This document shows, piece by piece, positions 1 to 6,066 of a DNA stretch of 8,220 bases (the first letter of the stretch is position 1; every line of letters starts with the position of its first letter). A program made the position numbers and the translations under genes. Below the pieces are notes generated by a model. It saw nothing but the letters and a program-made list of their open reading frames with translations, searched no databases and was not told where the DNA came from. The DNA is from Kiritimatiellia bacterium (GTDB taxonomy: Bacteria > Verrucomicrobiota > Kiritimatiellia > RFP12 > DVOR01): contig CAAGNN010000076.1 of NCBI GenBank assembly GCA_900771325.1, positions 1 through 8,220 on the forward strand, given 5' to 3'.

Positions 1-77
1 CCGGGGCGGGTCGGGGGTCAACCCGGGGCGGGTCGGGGGTCAACCCGGGGCGGGTCGGGGGCGAACCCGGGGCGGGT
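1..77. repeat. 22-bp GC-rich tandem repeat, about 3.5 units, cut by window edge
   Basis: Units begin at 1, 23 and 45, with a partial one at 67. The first two are identical and the third differs at two adjacent bases. Each carries CCCGGGGCGGG followed by a G-run and TCAA. The array probably starts before base 1, so its full length is unknown. A 14-base core, TCAACCCGGGGCGG, recurs exactly on the other strand at 6026-6039, and CCGCCCCGGGT recurs at 5567-5577, so this belongs to the same repeat family as the large array at 5515-5845. No function is evident. Confidence 0.9.
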
Positions 78-330
78 GCGGTTGGGGGTGGGGCCGGGAT
101 ATCTTGGAGTGCGGGGGCTTAGGGGCTGGGCCCCCAACGGCCCTGGCGGGGAGGCGCGGAGCGCATCCCCGCTGCGCAGCCTGGAGAGCCACTGCTATGC
201 CATTCGCGGAGGTGCCCAACGGGGGCCTCCGCCGGGGTGGAGCGCACCGCGCTCCCGAGGGGCGTGGGGACGAGAAGCCCCCACATCTCGGGCGGGGCGG
301 GGGGAAGGGCGACGGGGGAGAGAGGAGAGG
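78..330. other. non-coding GC-rich spacer downstream of the operon
   Basis: No plausible gene was found on either strand; the open frames here are GC-rich low-complexity shadows. The stretch contains an imperfect internal duplication at about 81-82 bp spacing: CCCAACGG at 133-140 and 215-222, and GGAGCGCA at 158-165 and 239-246. It also holds GC-rich hairpins, described separately. A purine-rich tract of G, A and few C lies at 295-330, immediately after the namZ stop codon in transcription order. Confidence 0.6.
239..284 (-). terminator. paired GC-rich hairpins, possible operon end
   Basis: Two hairpins lie 47-92 nt downstream of the namZ stop in transcription order. The first has GTGGGG (264-269) pairing with CCCCAC (279-284). 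The second has GGAGCGC (239-245) pairing perfectly with GCGCTCC (249-255) around a 3-base loop. Neither is followed by a T-run on either strand, so this is not a classical intrinsic terminator. It is proposed only from position and stem quality. Confidence 0.25.
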
Positions 331-1449
331 TTAGCGGCTGAGCTCCGCGCGCCAGACTTCGGTGCCACAAAGTTTGGTCATCCACTCGGGGCGGGCTTGG
401 GGATGAGCGAAGAGGCGCTCGGGGCCGTAGCGGCGGTGGAGGGTTTGGAGAAGGGCGCAGGTGACGGCCCAGGGGCGGAAGGTCACGGGGTTGGTGACGT
501 GGAGGCGGAGGGCACCTTGGCCGGGGGCTTGGGTGAAGTCGTGGAAGGTGATGCCCGGGAACTCGCGTTCGTTGAGTTCGGCAGCCAGGCGCTCGCCCTC
601 GAGCCAGGGTGCGGAGAGGACGCGGAAGGCGTAGGCGGTGGCGCGGGCGATGTCGAGCTGCGGCAGGGCCTCGGCGAAGACGGTGGCCGGGTAGATGCGC
701 GCGGTCTCCCACAAGCGGATGGCGGGGGAGGGGGGGATGAACTCGGGCACGGGCGGCCGCTCAAAGGGCGGGCAGGGGGCGGTCATCGGCGCGGCGAGGT
801 GGGGCAGGCCAGACCAGGCGGCGATCTCGGTGGGCAGGCGGCCGTGGACGAGGGGCAGGGCGCAGGGGGCCACGAAGGAGAAGTGCTCGGGCTCGGCCAC
901 GGGGCCATCTTCGACGGTGTGCCAGGGGATGGGCCGGTCGCAGACCAGGCAGGGGAGGTGCGCCTCGGCGCAGGCTTCGAGGGTGAGGAGCAGGGTGGCG
1001 AGGTAGGTGTAGCAGCGCACGCCGAGATCCTGCAGGTCGACGATGAGCAGGTCGAGCCCCGCGAGCATTTCGGCCGTGGGTTTACGGTGCTGACCGTAGA
1101 GGGAGTGGACGGGGATGCCCCAGAGCGGATGCGTGGCCGAGGCGGTGCGCTCGCCGGCGGCCGCCACGCCGAAGTAGCCGTGCTCGGGGCCGAAGAGGGC
1201 GCGCAGGTTTGCCCCGAAGATCCGTCGGCAGGCCTGCGCCGAGGTTTCGCCCGTGCTCAGGAGCGCAGCTTGGTGGGAGAGCAACCCCACGCGCAGTGTG
1301 CGATCGGCCTTGGCGAGCCAGGCCTCGATGCCGGCGTAGCTGGCTGCGCCAGCATCAGCCGACAGCCGACAGCTGACAGCTGACAGCCGCGGCGAGCCGC
1401 GACGGGCTGGCTCTTGGTCTGTGGCAAAGGGGCCTTTGTCTTCTGCCAT
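331..1449 (-). CDS. NamZ-like exo-beta-N-acetylmuramidase family protein (DUF1343, GH171), divergent
   Basis: A 372-residue protein. Family hallmarks are FGPEHGYFG (86-94), the VDLQDLGVRCYTY segment (137-149), VCDRP (169-173), LVHG (200-203), PPSP (239-242) and APW (280-282). Known family members (NamZ/YbbC) remove terminal MurNAc from peptidoglycan fragments, and the glutamate of PEHG is a catalytic candidate. The start at 1449 is chosen because GGAGG lies 5 nt upstream and no good start exists before the conserved fold begins near residue 38. Residues 1-37 are low complexity and partly encoded by heptamer repeats. There is no signal peptide, although many relatives are exported. The usual EGT/EGRGT stretch after the PPSP and tyrosine region is not recognisable (here AEALPQLDIARATAYAF, 259-275), so activity or substrate may differ. 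It is the last gene of the operon, 58 nt after the methyltransferase. The family call is firm; activity is uncertain. Confidence 0.88.
   Translation of the reverse strand: MAEDKGPFATDQEPARRGSPRLSAVSCRLSADAGAASYAGIEAWLAKADRTLRVGLLSHQAALLSTGETSAQACRRIFGANLRALFGPEHGYFGVAAAGERTASATHPLWGIPVHSLYGQHRKPTAEMLAGLDLLIVDLQDLGVRCYTYLATLLLTLEACAEAHLPCLVCDRPIPWHTVEDGPVAEPEHFSFVAPCALPLVHGRLPTEIAAWSGLPHLAAPMTAPCPPFERPPVPEFIPPSPAIRLWETARIYPATVFAEALPQLDIARATAYAFRVLSAPWLEGERLAAELNEREFPGITFHDFTQAPGQGALRLHVTNPVTFRPWAVTCALLQTLHRRYGPERLFAHPQARPEWMTKLCGTEVWRAELSR
1358..1385. repeat. heptamer array 1 (GCYGACA x4) inside the namZ 5' end
   Basis: Four perfect-period 7-mers on the plus strand: GCCGACA twice, then GCTGACA twice. 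They are translated in namZ as the seven-residue-periodic LSAVSCRLSA stretch (residues 22-31). Seven is not a multiple of three, so the protein period arises every 21 nt. The array is inverted relative to heptamer array 2 at 1472-1506. Confidence 0.9.
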
Positions 1450-1454
1450 AAGTT

Positions 1455-1459
1455 CCTCC
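1455..1459 (-). promoter_or_regulatory. namZ ribosome binding site inside a nested inverted repeat
   Basis: GGAGG on the minus strand, 5 nt before the ATG at 1449-1447. It decides the start of namZ. Its two leading G residues belong to an 8-bp arm (1458-1465) that is perfectly complementary to 1398-1405. An outer 13-nt perfect arm pair (1479-1491 with 1361-1373) surrounds this. The site could therefore be partly masked in mRNA. Confidence 0.65.
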
Positions 1460-1471
1460 GTCGCGAGAGCG

Positions 1472-1506
1472 GCTGTCCGCTGTCGGCTGTCCGCTGTCCG
1501 CTGTCC
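1472..1506. repeat. heptamer array 2 (GCTGTCS x5) at the methyltransferase stop
   Basis: Five perfect-period 7-mers on the plus strand: GCTGTCC, GCTGTCG, then GCTGTCC three times. The array starts directly after the methyltransferase TAG (1510-1508) in transcription order; the A and G of the stop continue the repeat phase. It fills most of the 58-nt spacer to namZ. It is inverted relative to array 1. Confidence 0.9.
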
Positions 1507-1507
1507 G

Positions 1508-2305
1508 CTACCTTTGCGGTGCTTGCGCCACAAAGATGATGGTGGTGGGAATGGCCTCACATTCGTCGAGGGCGGCGAGCCAGTCGTCGGAGGCGTAGGC
1601 GGGGTTGGGGACGGCAGGGGGCTCTTCCAGACGCAGGAGGGTGAGGCCGGCGGCACGGAAGGCGTTGAACCAGGCGCTGACGGGATAGGCGCGCGAGGCG
1701 ATGGGCGCGTCGGAGCCGTCGGGCTGCTCGCGGATGTCGTCGAGGGGGTGGAAGTAGTTGACCAGGAGGCGGCCCCAGGTGGAGGTGCCGTCGTCGTTCT
1801 CGGCCTCCACCCACTCGCCATTGTAGACGGGGTGGACGGTGGAGAGGACAAAGGTGCCGCCGGGCTTGAGCCAGCGAGCCACGCGCCGGATGAGGCCGAA
1901 GGGGTCGTCGACGAACTCGAAGGCGTGCGAGGAGGTGATGAGGTCGTAGCTCGCCTCGGGGGCGGAAAAGGCCTCGATGGTGCCCTGGCGGAAGTCGATG
2001 GCGAGCCCGGCCTGGGCGGCATCGGCGCGGGCGTAGGCTAGCTGCGCCTCGGAAATGTCCAAGGCGGTGCACTGCAGGCCGAGCCGGGCGAGGTAGAGGG
2101 AGTTCTGGCCCTCGCCGCAGCCGAGCTCGAGGGCGGTCATCCCCGGCGTGAGCGGCGGCAGGAGGCGGAGGGTGCGTTCGCCGGGCAGGAGCGGACCGTA
2201 GTGGAAGTCCGAGCCGTCGATGCGGGTGATGGCGCGGTAGTCGGCGGCAATGGCGTTCCAGTAGCGGCGCTGGGGCTCGCAGGGCGGTTGGCTGTTATTG
2301 GCCAT
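1508..2305 (-). CDS. class I SAM-dependent methyltransferase (methyltransferase type 11 fold)
   Basis: A 265-residue protein. Motif I ALELGCGEGQNSLYLAR (58-74) binds S-adenosylmethionine. The acidic post-I motif ALDISE (81-86), the QGTIEAF segment (107-113) and LKPGGTFVLST (146-156), followed by VHPV, complete a standard Rossmann-like methyltransferase core. The C-terminal third (about 160-265) would be the substrate cap and gives no specific match I recognise, so the substrate (small molecule, lipid or protein) is unknown. The start at 2305 is preferred over the further-upstream ATG at 2389 because a purine-rich AAGGGGAAG precedes it and the core alignment starts soon after. It overlaps the Nudix gene's 3' end by 11 nt, suggesting translational coupling. 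It is a cytoplasmic enzyme by composition. Its TAG stop touches a heptamer-repeat array. Confidence 0.88.
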   Translation of the reverse strand: MANNSQPPCEPQRRYWNAIAADYRAITRIDGSDFHYGPLLPGERTLRLLPPLTPGMTALELGCGEGQNSLYLARLGLQCTALDISEAQLAYARADAAQAGLAIDFRQGTIEAFSAPEASYDLITSSHAFEFVDDPFGLIRRVARWLKPGGTFVLSTVHPVYNGEWVEAENDDGTSTWGRLLVNYFHPLDDIREQPDGSDAPIASRAYPVSAWFNAFRAAGLTLLRLEEPPAVPNPAYASDDWLAALDECEAIPTTIIFVAQAPQR

Positions 2306-2861
2306 CAGACTTCCCCTTCCGCTGCCAGAGGCTCCAGAGGATGACGCTCTTGCCGTCGTCGAGGGCACCGGAGTCGATGGCGCGGTCAATCTCCTCGGCG
2401 GAGAGGAGGACGGGCTTGAGGTTCTCGTCGGTGTCGAGCTGCTGGGCGAGGGGGGTGGGCTTGAGCAGGGCGTGGAAGTGGTAGTGCACCTCGTCGCAGT
2501 AGCCCGGGGAGGGGAGGGTGGAGCCGAGGTAGGTGAGGCGGTCGACCTCGTAGCCGCTCTCTTCGCGCGTTTCGCGCAGGGCGGCCTCCTCGGGCTTCTC
2601 GCCGGGCTCCATACAGCCGGCGACCACCTCCAGCAGGGTGCGCTCCACGGCCTTGCGGTATTGGTGGACGAGGAGGTAGCGGCCGTCGGGCAACTGGCAG
2701 AGGATGCAGACCGCGCCGCGGTGGCGCATCACCTCGCGCGTGGTCCGGCGGCCGTCGGGCATCTCGATGTCCAACACATCGACCACCACGGCCCGGCCCT
2801 CGAAGGCGCGGCGGGTGGCGAGGGTCTTCTCCACAAAGGCTTGTTCGTCAATCGCTTCCAT
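2295..2861 (-). CDS. Nudix hydrolase, ADP-ribose pyrophosphatase-like
   Basis: A 188-residue protein. The Nudix box runs from G82 to Y104 with the expected spacing G-x5-E-x7-RE-x2-EE-x-G: G82, E88, R96, E97, E100, E101, G103. These acidic residues bind the divalent metal that cleaves a nucleoside diphosphate linked to another group. Two usually aliphatic positions are T98 and Y104, a mild deviation. A PSPGYCDE segment (118-124 region), about 15 residues after the box, is typical of the ADP-ribose pyrophosphatase branch, as is the N-terminal region that would form the domain-swapped beta-sheet. Length is normal for that branch. The start has GGAG seven nt upstream, inside the last codons of the preceding gene, which ends only 4 nt before. 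The substrate is inferred from family features, not proven. Confidence 0.9.
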   Translation of the reverse strand: MEAIDEQAFVEKTLATRRAFEGRAVVVDVLDIEMPDGRRTTREVMRHRGAVCILCQLPDGRYLLVHQYRKAVERTLLEVVAGCMEPGEKPEEAALRETREESGYEVDRLTYLGSTLPSPGYCDEVHYHFHALLKPTPLAQQLDTDENLKPVLLSAEEIDRAIDSGALDDGKSVILWSLWQRKGKSDGQ

Positions 2862-2865
2862 CGCC

Positions 2866-4401
2866 TTACTCCATCTCCAGACGTTGCTCCATCGCGAGCG
2901 AGCGCTTGCCGCCGAGCTGGACGCTGCGGGCGTAGTACTTGGCCGCCAGGTCGCGCTTCGGGTCGATCGCCGGCAGGCGCATCATCGTGACGGCCATATT
3001 GAAGCAGGCATCGGGGTCGCGCGGGTCCTCGCGCATCAGCGCCTCGAGCACCTTCATCGCCTCCATCGGCAGGTTCTTGGAGAGATAGACGCCAGCGGCC
3101 ACCATCCGCGCCTTGCGCCCGGTGGCCCCGGTCGCCGGAACGGTCTCGACCAGCTCGAGCGCGTCATCGGCCCGCCCCTGCAAGAGCCGCAGACGCGCCA
3201 GCAGCACCAACAGTTCGGGCTCGTCGGGCCACTTCGCCAGCGATTCGCTCAGCCGCTCCTCCAGCCGGTCAACGAGCTTATTGTTCCAGAACTCGGTGCA
3301 CATCGCCACCGCGTGGGCGCGCGCCTGGGCATCGGCTTCGGCGGCGGCCTTGGCTTGAGCGTCGGCCTCCGCTTTCTGCTTGGCCTGCGCTGCGCGCATC
3401 CGGGCAATCTCCTCGGCCTGAGCCTGCTTGCGCGCCAGGGCTTCGGCCTCCAGACGCTCCTGCTCGGCCTTGGCACGCGCCTCGGCTTCCGCCTGCTCGC
3501 GCGCAATCGCCTGCTCCATCACCCTCACCGACTGCTGAGCATCCGTCAGCGCGCCCTCGGCTGCGCGGAGCTTCTCGGCGGTCACCTGCTTGCGCGTGCC
3601 AACCTGTTCGCGCGCGGCCTTGGCCTCGTCCATCGCGGTCTTTGCGGCCTTGAGCGCGGCCTTAGCCTCATCCTCGGCGGCCTCGGCTTCGGCAGCGGCG
3701 GCGGCATTGCCGCTCTTGGCGGCGGCGACCTTGGCCTTGACGGTGGTTTGGGTGGCCAAGAAAGCGGCGGCATCAGCGGCGGCGTGGGCCTTGGCGGCCT
3801 CGGTGAAGGCGGTGGCCTTTTGCTCAAACTCGGCCTGCAGGGCGGCGAGGGCCTCGCGCTCGCGGGCGACATCGGCCTCGGCGGCCATCACGCGCTGCTG
3901 CGCGTCGCGCAATTGGTCGGCCAAGGTGGGGGGGCGGGCCAGAGCGGCGACCTTTTCGGCCTCGGCGGCCTTGTCGGCGAGGGCCTTGCGCTCCTCGGCC
4001 AAGCGGGCCTCGAGGTCGTCGGTGTCGGTGACGGCCTGGCGGTTGTCCTGCACCTCGGCGCGCTTGAGGGCCAGGGCATCGAGGCTGGAGATGCAGTGAA
4101 ACTTCTTGAGGCGCAGCGAAGCGAAGGCCGGCGTGTTGGTATCCTCCTCCGCTTCAATCTCCTCCAAGCGCGTCTGGGCCTGACGGAAGAGGCGGATGGC
4201 CTCCTCGGTGTCGCCGGCCTCGGCAACGGTCTGGGCCTGGGCAATGAGGCGGTTAGGCTCGCGCAACAGGTCGGCCACGTGCTTGGCCACCTTGGCCTCC
4301 TTCTCGGCCTCGCTCTCGCCAAAGAGCCCGGCCTGCAGCGGCACGGGCAGGGCCACAGTCAGCAGCAACGCCAACAGCCCGGGAACGACAAACGGTTTCA
4401 T
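2866..4401 (-). CDS. exported coiled-coil and TPR-repeat protein
   Basis: A 511-residue protein. Residues 1-24 form a signal peptide: K2, a hydrophobic core FVVPGLLALLLTVAL, and a likely cut after LQA. Residues 35-115 are helical and TPR-like. Residues about 125-365 are a long Ala/Glu/Lys/Arg-rich coiled coil with a TolA-like composition (many AEA, AKA and EAEARA steps). Residues 368-511 resemble TPR helices, including the AAKYYARSVQLGG segment near the end. It probably acts in the periplasm as a scaffold or adaptor. No enzyme motif is visible. Start 4401 is supported by AAGGAG 3 nt upstream and by the signal peptide. It lies 20 nt after the CDF gene and 4 nt before the Nudix gene, so it is firmly inside the operon. 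The partner is unknown. Confidence 0.85.
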   Translation of the reverse strand: MKPFVVPGLLALLLTVALPVPLQAGLFGESEAEKEAKVAKHVADLLREPNRLIAQAQTVAEAGDTEEAIRLFRQAQTRLEEIEAEEDTNTPAFASLRLKKFHCISSLDALALKRAEVQDNRQAVTDTDDLEARLAEERKALADKAAEAEKVAALARPPTLADQLRDAQQRVMAAEADVAREREALAALQAEFEQKATAFTEAAKAHAAADAAAFLATQTTVKAKVAAAKSGNAAAAAEAEAAEDEAKAALKAAKTAMDEAKAAREQVGTRKQVTAEKLRAAEGALTDAQQSVRVMEQAIAREQAEAEARAKAEQERLEAEALARKQAQAEEIARMRAAQAKQKAEADAQAKAAAEADAQARAHAVAMCTEFWNNKLVDRLEERLSESLAKWPDEPELLVLLARLRLLQGRADDALELVETVPATGATGRKARMVAAGVYLSKNLPMEAMKVLEALMREDPRDPDACFNMAVTMMRLPAIDPKRDLAAKYYARSVQLGGKRSLAMEQRLEME

Positions 4402-4421
4402 AAGCTCCTTTCCGCAAGGGA

Positions 4422-5363
4422 TTAGTGCGAGCAGGTGCCGAAGTCCCCCTTCAGCGGCTCGACGTGAATGGTGACAATGGCATCGTGCCCGAAGGCATCC
4501 TCCAGCAAGTGTTCGGCGTGCGAGGCGATCTCGTGGCTCTCGCGGACGGTCATCTCGGGGTCGACCCGGAAGTGCACCTCGATAACCGCCACGGTGCCCA
4601 CCCGCCGCGAACGCAGGTGGTGCGGCTCGAAGAGGCCCGGGATGGAGTGGATGAGCTCGAGGATCTGCGCGTTCTCCGCCTCGCTCATCCCGTGCTCCAT
4701 CAGCTTGTCGAGCGAGTCGCGCACAATCTCCCAGGCAATCTTCAGGAGGATGACTCCCACCGCGATGGCCGCAATGGGGTCCAGCAGCACCCACTTGCCG
4801 CCGAAGAGGGCCGCCGCGCCCGCGCCGGCCGAGGTGGCAATCGAGGAGAAGGCATCGCTACGGTGGTGCCAGGCGTTGGCCAAGAGCGCGTCGTTCTCCG
4901 TCTGCCGCGCCACCCGCACCGTCAGCTGATAGAGCACCTCCTTGGCCGCAATCGAGACGAGCCCGGCCCAAAGCGCCATCAGCTCGGGCCGCTGCGGATA
5001 GCGCCCGTGGACCGCCGCCGCCCAGAGCGCCTCCCCGGCGTGGAAGGAGATCATCAACCCCACGCCGCAGAGCGCCACGCCCACAATCACCGCCGCCAGG
5101 GTCTCATACTTGCCGTGACCGTACGGGTGGTCCTCATCCTGCGGCCGCCCGGCCAGACGCATCCCCACCATTACCGCGAAGTCCGTCACGAAGTCCGAAG
5201 CCGAGTGCACCGCGTCGGCCACCATCGCCGCCGAATGGCCCAACACGCCCACCACGAACTTCCCGGCCATCAGCACCACGTTGACCGCCACCGACAGCCA
5301 CGTCACCCGCGTAGCCCGCCGCACGCGCTCGTCCATCGTCATCGAAGTCTTGCTCTGTTCCAT
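4422..5363 (-). CDS. cation diffusion facilitator (CDF) family metal efflux transporter
   Basis: A 313-residue inner-membrane protein of usual family length. Transmembrane segments run from about 20-42, followed by the TM2 metal motif H53-x3-D57 in DAVHSASD, the HPYGHGKYE loop (79-87) and TM3 near 88-110. After TM4, the second metal motif H166-x3-D170 occurs in NAWHHRSD (TM5). A sixth segment (about 193-211) leads to a cytoplasmic ZT-dimer domain (about 220-303) with VEVHFRVDP- and HVEP-type strands. Such proteins exchange protons for Zn2+, Co2+, Fe2+ or Mn2+; HxxxD at both sites favours zinc or cobalt over manganese, as inference. It is the first gene of the operon. The start at 5363 lacks a good Shine-Dalgarno sequence (only a G-run 2 nt upstream); alternative ATGs lie at codons 8 and 10. 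Confidence 0.93.
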   Translation of the reverse strand: MEQSKTSMTMDERVRRATRVTWLSVAVNVVLMAGKFVVGVLGHSAAMVADAVHSASDFVTDFAVMVGMRLAGRPQDEDHPYGHGKYETLAAVIVGVALCGVGLMISFHAGEALWAAAVHGRYPQRPELMALWAGLVSIAAKEVLYQLTVRVARQTENDALLANAWHHRSDAFSSIATSAGAGAAALFGGKWVLLDPIAAIAVGVILLKIAWEIVRDSLDKLMEHGMSEAENAQILELIHSIPGLFEPHHLRSRRVGTVAVIEVHFRVDPEMTVRESHEIASHAEHLLEDAFGHDAIVTIHVEPLKGDFGTCSH

Positions 5364-5372
5364 TGCCCCCGC

Positions 5373-5381
5373 AGTATAGCA
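5373..5381 (-). promoter_or_regulatory. candidate extended -10 promoter for the five-gene operon
   Basis: On the minus strand TGCTATACT forms an extended -10 (TATACT at 5378-5373 with TG one base upstream). No convincing -35 box stands 16-18 nt further upstream. Expected transcription start is about 5366, only 3 nt before the CDF ATG at 5363, so the transcript would be almost leaderless. This fits the poor ribosome binding site but remains inference. Confidence 0.35.
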
Positions 5382-5411
5382 CATCTGCCGCGCAACCGTG
5401 TGTGGCGCTTG

Positions 5412-5488
5412 ACGCGCGGAGGGACTTCTCGTCGACAGTGCGCGTCCCGCGACGGGCGGACCGGATGCGTTAGCCGGCCTCCGCGCGT
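5412..5488. repeat. long-stem inverted repeat upstream of the operon
   Basis: ACGCGCGGAGG (5412-5422) is perfectly complementary to CCTCCGCGCGT (5478-5488), with 55 nt between. Inside lies a smaller hairpin CCCG-CGA-CGGG (5446-5456) and a GTCC/GGAC pair around it. The whole segment could fold as a branched structure in DNA or RNA on either strand. The left arm overlaps a sequence shared with the comEC promoter (see the finding at 5407). Confidence 0.7.
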
Positions 5489-5514
5489 AAGGCCTTCCCC
5501 CACCCCTCCCCGCT

Positions 5515-5845
5515 TTTCGCCTCCGCCCCAGGTCCGCCTCGAAGTAGGCCCGGGTCCGCCTCGCATCCGCCCCGGGTCCGATAATTAACCCCACGGGGAT
5601 AATTCAATTAAGCCCCGGGGGATAATTCAATTAAGCCCAGGGGGATAATTCCATTAAGCCCGGGGCTTAATAATTCCGCCCGCCCGGAGCAATAATTAAC
5701 CCTCAGGGATAATTCAATTAACCCTTAGGGATAATTCCAATAACCCTTAGGGATAATTCCAATAACCCTGAGGCTTAATCATTCCGCTCGCCCCGGGGTC
5801 GACTCGAGGTAGGCCCAGGTTCGTTTTGGGCCCGGGGCGGGGCCG
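5515..5845. repeat. about 22-bp-periodic array with two AT-rich dyad blocks
   Basis: Fifteen consecutive units can be laid out. Three GC-rich 22-mers end in GGTCCG (ends at 5536, 5558, 5580). Five units then start with ATAATT at 5581, 5599, 5622, 5645 and 5670. A second set starts with ATAATT at 5692, 5709, 5731 and 5753, with ATCATT at 5778. Two final GC-rich 22-mers run 5802-5823 and 5824-5845. Internal spacings are 18, 23, 23, 25, 22 in the first block and 17, 22, 22, 25, 24 in the second. The two blocks are thus diverged copies, 111 bp apart. Units carry CCC...GGG cores framed by TTAA and ATAATT, forming imperfect dyads. Flanking units 5537-5558 and 5802-5823 match at 18 of 22 positions. 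It stands out as AT-rich in a GC-rich genome. Function unknown. Confidence 0.93.
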
Positions 5846-6045
5846 CCGGGGACGGCGGTCGTCAGGACGGGCGGCGCAGCGCGTGCCGCGACGGAGGGGT
5901 GAGGGAGGGAAGGCGAGGGGACCGGGTGCTAACGCCGCCGAGGCCGGCGGCACACAGAAACGAAGGACGGGCGGCTCACAGGTGGCCACCTTCGGGCCCA
6001 AGGAGACACGCCCCCTTTTTCGCCCCCGCCCCGGGTTGATTTTTC
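5846..6045. other. non-coding spacer with hairpins and a lone repeat core
   Basis: No gene is supported. It contains a hairpin GCCGCCG (5934-5940) with CGGCGGC (5945-5951), the perfect 10-bp palindrome GGTGGCCACC (5981-5990), and a lone copy of the 22-bp repeat core, CCGCCCCGGGTTGA (6026-6039), in the orientation opposite to the array at 1-77. A run of five T at 6016-6020 and another at 6040-6044 flank that core, but no stem precedes them in a terminator arrangement. Confidence 0.6.
5879..5896 (+). repeat. 18-bp exact inverted repeat, left copy
   Basis: GCGCGTGCCGCGACGGAG here is the exact reverse complement of 6116-6133, which lies inside the 80-bp element upstream of comEC. It contains CCGCGACGG, a 9-mer that recurs in the window's spacers. 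Confidence 0.85.
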
Positions 6046-6066
6046 GATAGGCGCTAGGCGATAGAC
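6046..6066 (+). repeat. heptamer array GATAGRC x3 upstream of comEC
   Basis: Three 7-mers in register: GATAGGC, GCTAGGC and GATAGAC. The array runs straight into an 80-bp element starting AGACGAGAAAGC. The same heptamer family and following G-R-GAA motif occur at the end of comEC (7887-7907). Confidence 0.85.

Noticed and set aside
76..1383. 435-codon open frame on the plus strand
   Set aside because: It is antisense to namZ and Gly/Glu-rich, as expected from GC-rich codon bias in the opposite frame; namZ has clear family motifs.
331..5363. Defence or biosynthetic system made of Nudix, methyltransferase and TPR genes
   Set aside because: No effector, nuclease, sensor or carrier domain is present; the members are common single-function families in a tight operon.
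5412..5488. tRNA-like molecule
   Set aside because: The closing stem is 11 bp and the interior has no recognisable T-loop or anticodon arm.
2704..5588. Long plus-strand open frames opposite the TPR and CDF genes
   Set aside because: Composition is that of reverse-strand shadows (Leu/Gly-rich or His/Arg-rich); the minus strand shows real domains.
5515..5845. CRISPR array
   Set aside because: There are no unique spacers between conserved repeats; the whole unit is repeated, periods are 17-25 bp, and no cas gene is present.
5515..5845. Iteron-type replication origin
   Set aside because: No replication initiator or partition gene is nearby and the neighbours are ordinary chromosomal genes; AT-rich repeats alone are insufficient.
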